From contig JBIISC010000004.1 in assembly GCA_044341215.1 (NCBI GenBank), forward strand, positions 1 through 57,021: a stretch of DNA of 57,021 nucleotides, given 5' to 3'. Made by a program: the position numbers and the translations under genes. This DNA is from JAFMIT01 sp044341215 (GTDB taxonomy: Bacteria; Actinomycetota; Actinomycetes; S36-B12; UBA5976). Shown here in pieces: positions 24,338 to 32,184 of the stretch; position 1 is the stretch's first letter; each line of letters begins with the position of its first letter. The notes beneath the pieces were generated by a model that saw only the letters and a list, made by a program, of their open reading frames with translations, did no database searches and was not told the DNA's origin.

Positions 24338-25243
24338 TTAGAACAAGGCGTTAGTGAGCTGCCGCCTTGCACTTCGCACTTCGTCAACTTCGCCAATTAA
24401 TAAGAAGAAATCAAGAAGTCTTTGTTTGATTTGTTCTAGCTCATCTGCAACAAAGATTTTCACACCGGCTATCAACAAATCAAATGCCGGTACAACCTGA
24501 CCCAACATCATGAGTGCATCTGCAACCTCTAGGTGCGCCTCAAGGTTGTCAAGGGATTTACCAACAACTGAATTGAAATCCACGCCATCTGTTCGCCTAA
24601 ACAGCCCCACTTGGATTACGCCTACTTTTGCTTCTTCATCTGCTGGCGCATTGTTTAGAACTTCGCGATAAACAGCTTCGGCAGCATCCCAATCCCCTGC
24701 CTCCATTGCATCAAAGGCTTTCACAAATCTTGGGTCTATTGGTTTTTCGCTTTCAGCCAGTTCTCCGGTTGAATTTAGCGGATCAATATCAGCACTTAAG
24801 CCGCCGAGTTCAGCCTTAGCCGCCACTTCAACTACTTGGTCGAAGATACTTCTAACTTGGGCTTCTGCAGGCACTTCGTTAAACAGTGGTTGAACTTGTC
24901 CATTTAAAAGTAAGTAGACCGACGGCAGAGTTTGAGTTTGAAAAGCCACAACAATTTGTGGGTTTGCATCAGAATCTACTCTGGCCAAAAAGATTTTGCC
25001 TTCGTATTCAATTGTGAGCTTTTCAAGTAGCGCAAAGGCTTGACTACTTGGCAAATCCTTATTGGAACCAATGCAAACGACTACTGGCACTTGTTTTGAT
25101 TTGAGCAATACTTCAGATTCAAAATTTTCTTCAGTGACATCAACTATAAATTGTGATTCAATTTTTGATGACGGAACAGCCTTCGCTCCTAGAGTGGAAA
25201 GATCAATGACACCATTTTGCATCTGCGGTTTTTGCACGTTCAT
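24338..25243 (-). CDS. Thioredoxin-fold protein with helical-repeat tail, no CxxC
   Basis: Residues about 30-145 form a thioredoxin-like fold (FIVDVTEENFESEVLL, VARVD-like FLARVDSDANPQIVVAFQTQTLPSVYLL with the cis-proline). The redox pair is absent: only C57 remains, in PVVVCIGSNKDLPSS. The C-terminal half (about 180-301) is helical and tetratricopeptide-like (AFDAMEAGDWDAAEAVYREVLNNAPADEEAKVG), the layout of CnoX/YbbN co-chaperones and of the actinobacterial gene that I recall beside glgB (Rv1324). Without a CxxC, a holdase or chaperone-docking role is more likely than disulfide chemistry. The start is ATG with a weak GGAAG site. Confidence 0.82.
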   Translation of the reverse strand: MNVQKPQMQNGVIDLSTLGAKAVPSSKIESQFIVDVTEENFESEVLLKSKQVPVVVCIGSNKDLPSSQAFALLEKLTIEYEGKIFLARVDSDANPQIVVAFQTQTLPSVYLLLNGQVQPLFNEVPAEAQVRSIFDQVVEVAAKAELGGLSADIDPLNSTGELAESEKPIDPRFVKAFDAMEAGDWDAAEAVYREVLNNAPADEEAKVGVIQVGLFRRTDGVDFNSVVGKSLDNLEAHLEVADALMMLGQVVPAFDLLIAGVKIFVADELEQIKQRLLDFFLLIGEVDEVRSARRQLTNALF

Positions 25244-25292
25244 GGTTTTATTCTTCCACTTCTAATGAGATTCTCAACATGACATCAAATTC

Positions 25293-26054
25293 TCAACATA
25301 CTGGGCTTGAAACCTTGTTTAGGAAATCAATTACTGAATCCAAAGTTTCTTTCGGCTTTTCGATAGGGGCAAGGTGCCCACATTCACTCAATTCCACATG
25401 GATGCCATCACGAGCTGCATTCATAATCCTAGAATGATCCTCGCTACTTGCCACTACATCTTCGCCACCTCTAATTGAAAGAATTGGTCCATGGAAATCC
25501 GCAAGGACCTGGTGCGAGTCAGATCGTTTGCTCATAGCCCGTTGCAAATTCGCAACGCCATTAACTCGTGAATCTTGCATCAAAGATTTTGTGTATTCAA
25601 CGATTTCAGGAAATTTCTCCCAAGTGGTTTTACCGAGTGCATTTGGAAGCAATACTCTGCAGAAAGCTTCGGTATTTTTTGCTTCTTCAACCTGGCTTGC
25701 CACGTGTAATCGGTTTTCTCTTTGCTCTTCATTGTCGGCACTTGCTTTCGTGTCAATCAAAATGGCTGCTGCCACCCGTGACGGGGCAATCCGAATTAGC
25801 TCCATAGCAACGTAACCACCGAGTGAACAACCGGCAACTACGAAATTTGTGATTCCGTAATTGTCCATCAAACTCAAAACATCTTCAGCCAATACCCGCA
25901 AAGTCGGTTCTTGATCTGTCCAGTCTGCAGAACCACCACAACCGCGTAAGTCAGGTGTAAAAACTTGCCAGCCACTTATTGCAACGTCGTCTGCAATTCC
26001 ATCCCACATTCTGTGGTCAAGGGGAAATGCGTGTAATAAAACTATTGTTTTCAT
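25293..26054 (-). CDS. Alpha/beta hydrolase
   Basis: Cytoplasmic alpha/beta-hydrolase fold of 253 residues. The oxyanion segment is LLHAFPLDHRMWDG (6-19), the nucleophile S77 lies in GCSLGG, an acid is available in GGEDVV, and the histidine is in ECGHLAPIEKPKE near the C-terminus, so the triad is intact. It resembles the 3-oxoadipate enol-lactonase/BioH-like group, but the substrate cannot be read from sequence. The ATG at 26054 overlaps the stop of the next hydrolase gene as ATGA, so the two are co-translated; the earlier GTG/ATG forms are rejected. Confidence 0.86.
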   Translation of the reverse strand: MKTIVLLHAFPLDHRMWDGIADDVAISGWQVFTPDLRGCGGSADWTDQEPTLRVLAEDVLSLMDNYGITNFVVAGCSLGGYVAMELIRIAPSRVAAAILIDTKASADNEEQRENRLHVASQVEEAKNTEAFCRVLLPNALGKTTWEKFPEIVEYTKSLMQDSRVNGVANLQRAMSKRSDSHQVLADFHGPILSIRGGEDVVASSEDHSRIMNAARDGIHVELSECGHLAPIEKPKETLDSVIDFLNKVSSPVC

Positions 26055-26788
26055 AAATCGCTCCACTTCTCCATTGGGCCATCCCAGTCAAGTGGTAGTG
26101 GGTATTTATTAGGAGCGACAATTTTGGCAATCTCATTCAAGGCAAACTTCACACTTTTTTCGCCCACCCAAAGATGTTTGGCTTCGGGTGCTGTAATTAC
26201 TTTCGCCTGCGGGATTACTGAAAAACTTTCACGAGCGGTATCAGGCTTGAGGTAGTCGTCAAACTCCGGAACCAAAGCCGTTAATGGTTTGCCCGAGACT
26301 TTCCAAGAATTTAGATCATTTTCATCTGTCCAACGCAGTGGCGGTGAAAGCAAAATAACTTCTTCAACCCCAGAAGTATTTGCATAACGCAATGCAACGT
26401 CTGTGCCAAAAGACCATCCGACAACATAGATTTTTGGTAAACCGTTGTCTATCGCAAATGCGATAGCTGCTTGCGCATCTAAACCTTCGCCAACACCTGC
26501 CGAGAATTCGCCTTCACTTTTTCCGGCGGGAGATTCAACACCACGAAAATTGAACCGAAAGATTGCAACATCAGCTAAAGCTGGAAGTCGCCAAGCCATT
26601 TTTCGAAATACATGACTGTCCATAAATCCGCCATGCGTTGGTAATGGATGTAAACAAATAATGGTGGCAGTCGGTTCTTTATCGAGTGGCTTGGCAATTT
26701 CTCCAACCAGCATCGTGCCGTCTATTGATGGGAAGTGCACTATCTCGCGCTTGGCAGGCAAAACACTATTTGCAACTATTTCAGGCAC
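26051..26788 (-). CDS. Alpha/beta hydrolase (KANL3/Tex30-type small fold)
   Basis: A second alpha/beta hydrolase of 245 residues, with CLHPLPTHGGFMDS, FRFNFRGVESPAGKSEG, the nucleophile elbow GWSFGTD, and a C-terminal acid/His pair (EFDDYL, APEAKHLWVGE). It resembles bacterial serine-aminopeptidase/dienelactone-type hydrolases; the substrate is unknown. GTG at 26788 is chosen because AAAGGA lies just before it. The ATG at 26824 would start inside the secA coding end. It follows secA by 11 bases and overlaps the next hydrolase by four. Confidence 0.82.
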   Translation of the reverse strand: MPEIVANSVLPAKREIVHFPSIDGTMLVGEIAKPLDKEPTATIICLHPLPTHGGFMDSHVFRKMAWRLPALADVAIFRFNFRGVESPAGKSEGEFSAGVGEGLDAQAAIAFAIDNGLPKIYVVGWSFGTDVALRYANTSGVEEVILLSPPLRWTDENDLNSWKVSGKPLTALVPEFDDYLKPDTARESFSVIPQAKVITAPEAKHLWVGEKSVKFALNEIAKIVAPNKYPLPLDWDGPMEKWSDL

Positions 26789-26799
26789 GAAAAGTCCTT

Positions 26800-29484
26800 T
26801 TAGTTTCCCGAAGCTCCATGGCATCGCTTGTATTTCTTACCCGACCCGCATGGGCATGGGCTATTGCGACTTGGACCGCCACTTGCACTCTTATCATGTG
26901 TTACATCACCTGATTCGCTTGGTGCGGAATAAGAAAGTTGACGTTTTTCTGGCTCAGTCGCACCGGCAACGATTACTTCTAATTCTTCATCTTCTTCGTC
27001 ATGTGCGACGGTCACTTTGACGTTGAACAAGAATCCAGCAACTTCTTCTTTCAAAGAATCCATCATCGCAACGAACAAGTCATAACCTTCGCGTTGATAT
27101 TCGATTAGTGGATCTCTCTGCGCCATTGCTCGCAAACCAATACCCTCTTGCAGATATTGCATTTCGTATAGATGTTCGCGCCACTTGCGATCGAGCACAC
27201 TTAATACGACTTTACGTTCAAGCTCGCGCGTAGCATCTGAACCCAAATCATTTTCACGTGCCGCGTATTTAGCAGTCAAGTCTTGCAATACTGCTTGCGC
27301 AACTTCTTCAGAGTCAAAATCACAATCTTGCGCAACCGCTTGGATGTCTACTCCGATTGGATAGATTTCCTTGAATGCGTTTGTTAAGCGATTGATATCC
27401 CAGTCTTCGTCGTACGAGCCGGAAGTTTCAGCTTCAACATAACCGTAAACCGTGTCTTTGAAGAAATCTTGAATTTGATCCGAAATGTCTTTTCCAGAAA
27501 GAACTTCTTTGCGTTCTCCATAGATAACTAAGCGCTGACGATTTAGGACTTCGTCATACTTTAAGACGTTCTTACGAATTTCAAAGTTGCTTGCTTCCAC
27601 CTGTGTTTGGGCGCTTTGGATTGACTTTGTAACCATAGTCGCTTCGATTGGCACATTGTCTGGCACGTTGAAACGAGTTAGGAAAGTATTGACCATTTCC
27701 GACTTGAATAGTCGCATCAGGTCATCTTCTAGAGATAAGTAGAAGCGGGATTCGCCTGGGTCACCTTGACGGCCAGCACGACCGCGTAACTGATTGTCGA
27801 TGCGTCGCGATTCGTGACGTTCGGTACCTAGAACATAGAGCCCACCGAGGCTTACAACTTCATTGTGCTCTGCTGCAACTGAAGCTTCTGCTCGCGCTAA
27901 TGCGTCTGGCCAAGCAGCGTTGTATTCGGCTAAATTTTCAATTGCGGACAAATTACGTTGTGCCAATTCGGTACGTGCAATGTGTTCAGAGTTACCACCA
28001 AGCATGATGTCTGTACCACGGCCAGCCATATTTGTTGCAACAGTCACTGCACCTTTGCGGCCAGCCATCGCAACGATAGAGGCTTCTTTCTCGTGGAACT
28101 TTGCATTCAAGACCTGATGTGGCACTCCCCGCTTCTTAAGCAAGCTAGAAACAATTTCACTCTTCTCGACACTAGTTGTGCCGACTAAGACTGGTTGTCC
28201 TTTCTCATGCCGTTCAACAATGTCTTCAATTACAGCCAAATACTTTGATTGTTCGGTACGGTAAACCAAGTCTGTTTGATCCATACGAATCATTTCACGA
28301 TTGGTTGGGATAGGCACTACACCTAGTTTGTAGATTTGATTAAATTCTGCAGCCTCAGTCATAGCTGTACCAGTCATACCTGCCAACTTGTCGTAGAGGC
28401 GGAAGTAGTTCTGCAAAGTAATTGTCGCCAAAGTTTGGTTTTCGGCCTGAACCTTCACACCTTCTTTGGCTTCTATCGCCTGGTGCATACCTTCACCGTA
28501 ACGACGCCCCGCCAATAGGCGACCGGTGTGCTCATCGACGATAAGGACTTCACCTTCCATGATGACGTAGTCGCGATCTCGTTTGTAGAGTTCCTTCGCC
28601 CGGATTGCATTGTTCAATAGACCAACTAGCGGAGTATTTACAGATTCGTAAAGGTTCTCGATACCGAATTCTTTTTCCGTTTTATCGATTGCACTTTCTA
28701 GAACTCCAACTGTTCGTTTTTTCTCATCAACTTCGTAGTCTTCAACAACATTTAATTTGCGGACGAAGCGAGCAAAATGTTCATACCAATCGTTCTTTTC
28801 GTTGGTCGGACCACTGATAATGAGTGGAGTTCTTGCCTCGTCAACCAAAATAGAGTCAACTTCGTCGACAATTGCGAAGTAGTGGTCTCGTTGCACTAAA
28901 TCATTTGGATTCCAAACCATGTTGTCGCGCAAATAGTCGAAACCAAATTCATTGTTTGTTCCATATGTGATGTCAGCAGCATAAGCAACGCGACGTTCTT
29001 GCGGATTCATGTTTGACAAAATGCAAGCAACTTCAAGACCGAGGAATCGATGGACTCGACCCATCCATTCGGAGTCGCGTTCAGCCAAGTAATCGTTGAC
29101 TGTTACAACGTGCACGCCAAGACCAGCAATTGCGTTTAGGTATGAAGGCAATGTTGCAACCAAAGTTTTGCCTTCACCGGTACGCATTTCGGCAATGTTG
29201 CCGAGATGCAAAGCCGCACCACCCATAATCTGAACGTCGTAGTGGCGCTGCCCTAAAACTCGCCAAGCTGTTTCACGCACTACCGCGAAGGCTTCTGGCA
29301 TTAAGGAATCAAGGTCTTCACCTTCGGCATAACGTGACTTAAATTCATCTGTTTTGGCGCGAAGTTGGTCGTCAGACAAAGCCTTGACCGCTGGCTCAAA
29401 TGTGTTGGTCTTATCTTTGATTCGCTCCAGATTGCGAAGGATCTTGCCTTCACCAATTCGAAGAATCTTGTCTACAACCTTCAC
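26800..29484 (-). CDS. secA: Preprotein translocase ATPase SecA
   Basis: Motor that pushes unfolded proteins through SecYEG. Walker A RTGEGKT ends at about residue 107, and NEFGFDYLRDNM, the DEAD-like DEVDSILVDEARTPLIISGP, and the second nucleotide-binding fold (TNMAGRGTDI, GRAGRQGDPGESRFYLS) are all present. The C-terminus has the zinc-binding SEC-C motif CPCGSGKKYKRCHG, used for SecB or ribosome contact. The 894 residues match housekeeping SecA1. The GTG start follows AAGGA. Its tail is linked to two hydrolase genes downstream and it is divergent from a DNA glycosylase gene. Confidence 0.97.
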   Translation of the reverse strand: MKVVDKILRIGEGKILRNLERIKDKTNTFEPAVKALSDDQLRAKTDEFKSRYAEGEDLDSLMPEAFAVVRETAWRVLGQRHYDVQIMGGAALHLGNIAEMRTGEGKTLVATLPSYLNAIAGLGVHVVTVNDYLAERDSEWMGRVHRFLGLEVACILSNMNPQERRVAYAADITYGTNNEFGFDYLRDNMVWNPNDLVQRDHYFAIVDEVDSILVDEARTPLIISGPTNEKNDWYEHFARFVRKLNVVEDYEVDEKKRTVGVLESAIDKTEKEFGIENLYESVNTPLVGLLNNAIRAKELYKRDRDYVIMEGEVLIVDEHTGRLLAGRRYGEGMHQAIEAKEGVKVQAENQTLATITLQNYFRLYDKLAGMTGTAMTEAAEFNQIYKLGVVPIPTNREMIRMDQTDLVYRTEQSKYLAVIEDIVERHEKGQPVLVGTTSVEKSEIVSSLLKKRGVPHQVLNAKFHEKEASIVAMAGRKGAVTVATNMAGRGTDIMLGGNSEHIARTELAQRNLSAIENLAEYNAAWPDALARAEASVAAEHNEVVSLGGLYVLGTERHESRRIDNQLRGRAGRQGDPGESRFYLSLEDDLMRLFKSEMVNTFLTRFNVPDNVPIEATMVTKSIQSAQTQVEASNFEIRKNVLKYDEVLNRQRLVIYGERKEVLSGKDISDQIQDFFKDTVYGYVEAETSGSYDEDWDINRLTNAFKEIYPIGVDIQAVAQDCDFDSEEVAQAVLQDLTAKYAARENDLGSDATRELERKVVLSVLDRKWREHLYEMQYLQEGIGLRAMAQRDPLIEYQREGYDLFVAMMDSLKEEVAGFLFNVKVTVAHDEEDEELEVIVAGATEPEKRQLSYSAPSESGDVTHDKSASGGPSRNSPCPCGSGKKYKRCHGASGN

Positions 29485-29559
29485 GCAATTCCTTACATTT
29501 ATAAATTTTTGATAAATCCTTGGTAAATGCTAAGCGACCTTTGCTATGCCTGTGTGCCC

Positions 29560-29565
29560 TACGCT
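29560..29565 (+). promoter_or_regulatory. -10 box of the YcaQ-like gene (leaderless start)
   Basis: TACGCT followed by CAGCCC and GTG at 29572. It supports the internal GTG over the in-frame ATG at 29527. Confidence 0.42.
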
Positions 29566-29571
29566 CAGCCC

Positions 29572-30750
29572 GTGAGTAAAACAGCACAGATTGTGAGCCA
29601 AAAGCAGGCCAAAAGGGCGATTTTGGGCGCTCAGGGGCTGCTAGCTCGGCCAGCACCTAAAACCTCGCTCAGGGCAGTCGTGGACCAACTTGGGGCTGTG
29701 CAGCTCGACACCATCTCTGTCTTGGCCCGCTCCCATGAACTTGTCGCACACGCTCGTCATGACGGTTTAAGTCGCGAATCAATCGAACAGGCCTATTGGA
29801 ATGGTGATTCTCATTTTGAGTACTGGTCTCATGCCGCCTGCATTTTGCCGATAGATCGATGGCCAATGTTTAGCTTTCGAAGACGGGCCAGTGCTTCGCG
29901 AGATATGTGGGATGGAGTGACGCGTAAATCCGTTAACCAAATAAAGAAACGACTTGCAAGCGAAGGTGGTTTAACCACAACTGATTTGGGCGGCGGTCGT
30001 AAATCTTCTGACTGGTGGGATTGGTCAGAAACCAAAAGCACCGTTGAATGGATGCTGGTGACCGGTGAAGTTACTTGCACAAAAAGAGTTGGCTGGCGAC
30101 GTGTCTATTCACTATCTGAGGATTCCATTCCCAAAAAGTTTTTCTACGATCTTCCTGACGACGAAGCTACTTATCAATTACTCCTTGACGCTACAAGAAG
30201 TTTGGGAGTTGGCACAATGAAAGACATTCTCGATATTCACAGATTAAAGAAATCCCCTGCTCTTACAAAAGCTTGGCAAAGGTTTAATGAAAGTAGTGAA
30301 ATAATTTCTTTCCAAGTTCCAAGTTGGACTGACACTTATTACGCTTTCAAAACTACCATTGAAAAACAAACTTCTTCTAAACCCAACAACGCGGTGTTGC
30401 TTTCTCCTTTTGATTCTCTGGTGTGGCACAGACCAAGGCTTGAAGAAGTATTCGGCATGGAATACCGAATAGAGGCATACACTCCAAAGGATCAGCGTTA
30501 CTACGGCTACTTTGCCATGCCTGTGCTTGTGGGTGATGAAATTGTTGCTCGAGTGGACCCAAAACGTAATGAAAAAACTTTAACGATTAATCGCGTCGTA
30601 TTTGAATCCGCGAAACCAACTGAAGCCCATATAGATGGGGTGGCAAAAGCTATTTTGCGGGCCGCAAAATGGGTTGCCTGCGACCAAGTAGAGATTGTTG
30701 ATGTGATCCCTAAAACTGCTCAAAGGAAACTAACTCAGCTTGTAAGTTGA
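29572..30750 (+). CDS. YcaQ/AlkX-like winged-helix DNA glycosylase (HTH_42)
   Basis: HTH_42 (DUF1006) family. Enzymes of this family (E. coli YcaQ/AlkX, Streptomyces AlkZ) remove bulky or crosslinked bases using a Gln-x-Gln/Asp motif. Here Q44-L45-D46 lies in GAVQLDTISVLARSH, a strong match to the YcaQ signature, and winged-helix segments follow (HFEYWSHAACILPIDRWPMF, RVYSLSED, LLSPFDSLVWHRPRLEEVFGMEYRIEAYTP). The product is 392 residues from the GTG at 29572. It stands alone, divergent from secA. A role in unhooking crosslinks or alkylated bases is by homology. The 3' end overlaps the facing regulator gene by 16 bases. Confidence 0.84.
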   Translation: MSKTAQIVSQKQAKRAILGAQGLLARPAPKTSLRAVVDQLGAVQLDTISVLARSHELVAHARHDGLSRESIEQAYWNGDSHFEYWSHAACILPIDRWPMFSFRRRASASRDMWDGVTRKSVNQIKKRLASEGGLTTTDLGGGRKSSDWWDWSETKSTVEWMLVTGEVTCTKRVGWRRVYSLSEDSIPKKFFYDLPDDEATYQLLLDATRSLGVGTMKDILDIHRLKKSPALTKAWQRFNESSEIISFQVPSWTDTYYAFKTTIEKQTSSKPNNAVLLSPFDSLVWHRPRLEEVFGMEYRIEAYTPKDQRYYGYFAMPVLVGDEIVARVDPKRNEKTLTINRVVFESAKPTEAHIDGVAKAILRAAKWVACDQVEIVDVIPKTAQRKLTQLVS

Positions 30751-31337
30751 TTTGGTTGCGGACTGAGATAACCCCACTGCACTGCCTGCCAAACCGCCTG
30801 CGCTCTTGAACTTGTATTGAACTTTGCTCCAATATGGCGCAAATGATTTTTTACGGTGCTTTCGCTTACTGAAAGTCTGTAGGCAATCGCTCGATTAGAT
30901 AAACCATCAGCAGCTAGTTGCAAAATGTGATGCTCTTGGGCTGTTAGATGCGGACGATTAGAAACCTTGGGCTTAGACAATATTGGAATCCCCAAGGATA
31001 AAACTAAAGTCTCTGGTGCTGCTTGCCAATTCACAATTTCGACATCAAAGTCGTGAATTAGGTGATCACGAGGAACTTCCTCACTACTCAGCATCCACCA
31101 GATCAACTTCACATCTAAGTCCACCTTGCGAATTCGTTCTAGTTGCGCTTGCATCGATTCCGCCGAGATGGCACTAACCAAAAACGCTGCATCTGGAATG
31201 CAATTCGCAATGATCGTTGGCGCATCTTCAAGATGATTACTTATTGCTGAAACCTTGATGTCGGCACGCATTGAGCGCAATTGATCGAGAAATGCATTTC
31301 GGTAAATCATTGGGCCGCATAGTGCGATTGAAAACAT
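30735..31337 (-). CDS. LuxR-type regulator with receiver-like N-terminus lacking the Asp
   Basis: C-terminal GerE/LuxR helix-turn-helix (about 130-190: LTAQEHHILQLAADGLSNRAIAYRLSVSESTVKNHL in outline). The N-terminal 120 residues resemble a receiver fold (FSIALCGPMIYRNAFLDQLRSM, then a hydrophobic strand). Where phospho-acceptor Asp is expected after the DAAFLV strand the residues are V54-S55, and the paired N-terminal acids are absent, so ordinary phosphorylation is unlikely. The ATG follows GGAGG with ideal spacing. No kinase lies next to it. Target genes are unknown; an inverted repeat, TTCAGG-N13-CCTGAA, lies just upstream (31354-31378). Confidence 0.82.
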   Translation of the reverse strand: MFSIALCGPMIYRNAFLDQLRSMRADIKVSAISNHLEDAPTIIANCIPDAAFLVSAISAESMQAQLERIRKVDLDVKLIWWMLSSEEVPRDHLIHDFDVEIVNWQAAPETLVLSLGIPILSKPKVSNRPHLTAQEHHILQLAADGLSNRAIAYRLSVSESTVKNHLRHIGAKFNTSSRAQAVWQAVQWGYLSPQPNQLTS

Positions 31338-31353
31338 TTTGCCTCCAGCAAAG

Positions 31354-31378
31354 TTCAGGTAAACGAACTCTGCCTGAA
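31354..31378. promoter_or_regulatory. Inverted repeat upstream of the LuxR-type gene
   Basis: TTCAGG and CCTGAA arms are separated by 13 bases, about two helical turns centre to centre, 17 bases upstream of the regulator's ATG. The position suits an autoregulatory operator, but no binding evidence exists. The remaining roughly 100 bases up to the comF stop hold nothing else I can assign. Confidence 0.35.
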
Positions 31379-31481
31379 ACCAAATTCAGAATTTCCCATA
31401 ATTGCAATCTGTGAGCGGATTGAGCAGAAACCGTGAACTTCTTGCGAGACGTTTAAATTTTCATTTCAGAAATTGCTAACA

Positions 31482-32126
31482 TCAATCAAAAACATTCCAG
31501 CGATCTTTAGCACCTAATCGGTAAGCAGTGGAAAGCACCAAAATTCCCGACACCTCATAGTTGTCACCAATCGCCCTGCGCATTTCTTTCATAGTCGATC
31601 CAGTAGTCCAAACATCGTCTAGGAGAAGGATGGGTATGCCACATTTAGGAGTAACTTCAAATACACCTTTGACATTTGCTCTTCGCTCAGCCGCATTTAG
31701 CCCGCGCTGATCTCGTGGCTCTCGCAAATAGCGACTGGTATCGCTTTGGTAATTCAAATCCCTATTTCGCTTTTGGAGTTCAAGTGCAAGATCTGAAACT
31801 GGATTGAAACCTCTAATCGCGAATGCTGATTTTCGTTGAGGCGGTGTGATGATTTGTTGAGGTTTTCCATTTAGCAGATTGGGTTCTGCACAAATCAGCA
31901 GATCAGCAAAGATGCGAGTCAATATTTTCAAATGCCGGTCTTTCCAACCTGCAATTGCTCGCATCATGGCTGGGTTTCGCTGCGAAACGGTCGATAGCTG
32001 AATGGTGCTTGTCAGGCCTAATGTTTTGGGAGAGAACTTGTTTCGACACCTAAGGCAGAAATAGTCCCCTAAATTGTTGCACCCAAAACAACATTTGACT
32101 TCAAGAAAGTTTAAAATTGATTGCAT
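31482..32126 (-). CDS. ComF-family phosphoribosyltransferase
   Basis: A 214-residue ComF/GntX protein. The N-terminal zinc ribbon (CCFGC...CLRCRNKF) is followed by a type I PRTase domain with the PRPP loop LLLDDVWTTGST (about 175-186). In competent bacteria ComF assists DNA uptake; in most actinobacteria its task is unknown. The frame can begin at TTG 32132, but the ATG six bases later has a CATTAT -10-like box exactly six bases upstream, so it is preferred. It sits 58 bases after lpqB and ends the mtrA-mtrB-lpqB-comF run, as in M. tuberculosis from memory. Confidence 0.88.
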   Translation of the reverse strand: MQSILNFLEVKCCFGCNNLGDYFCLRCRNKFSPKTLGLTSTIQLSTVSQRNPAMMRAIAGWKDRHLKILTRIFADLLICAEPNLLNGKPQQIITPPQRKSAFAIRGFNPVSDLALELQKRNRDLNYQSDTSRYLREPRDQRGLNAAERRANVKGVFEVTPKCGIPILLLDDVWTTGSTMKEMRRAIGDNYEVSGILVLSTAYRLGAKDRWNVFD

Positions 32127-32184
32127 ATGCAAATAATGACAAGAACTTCAATGTGAAAAGATATCTTCTAAAAACTGTGGGTAA

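Noticed and set aside
26789..26824. ATG start at 26824 for the second hydrolase
   Set aside because: It lies inside the secA 3' end, while GTG at 26788 has an AAAGGA site at proper spacing.
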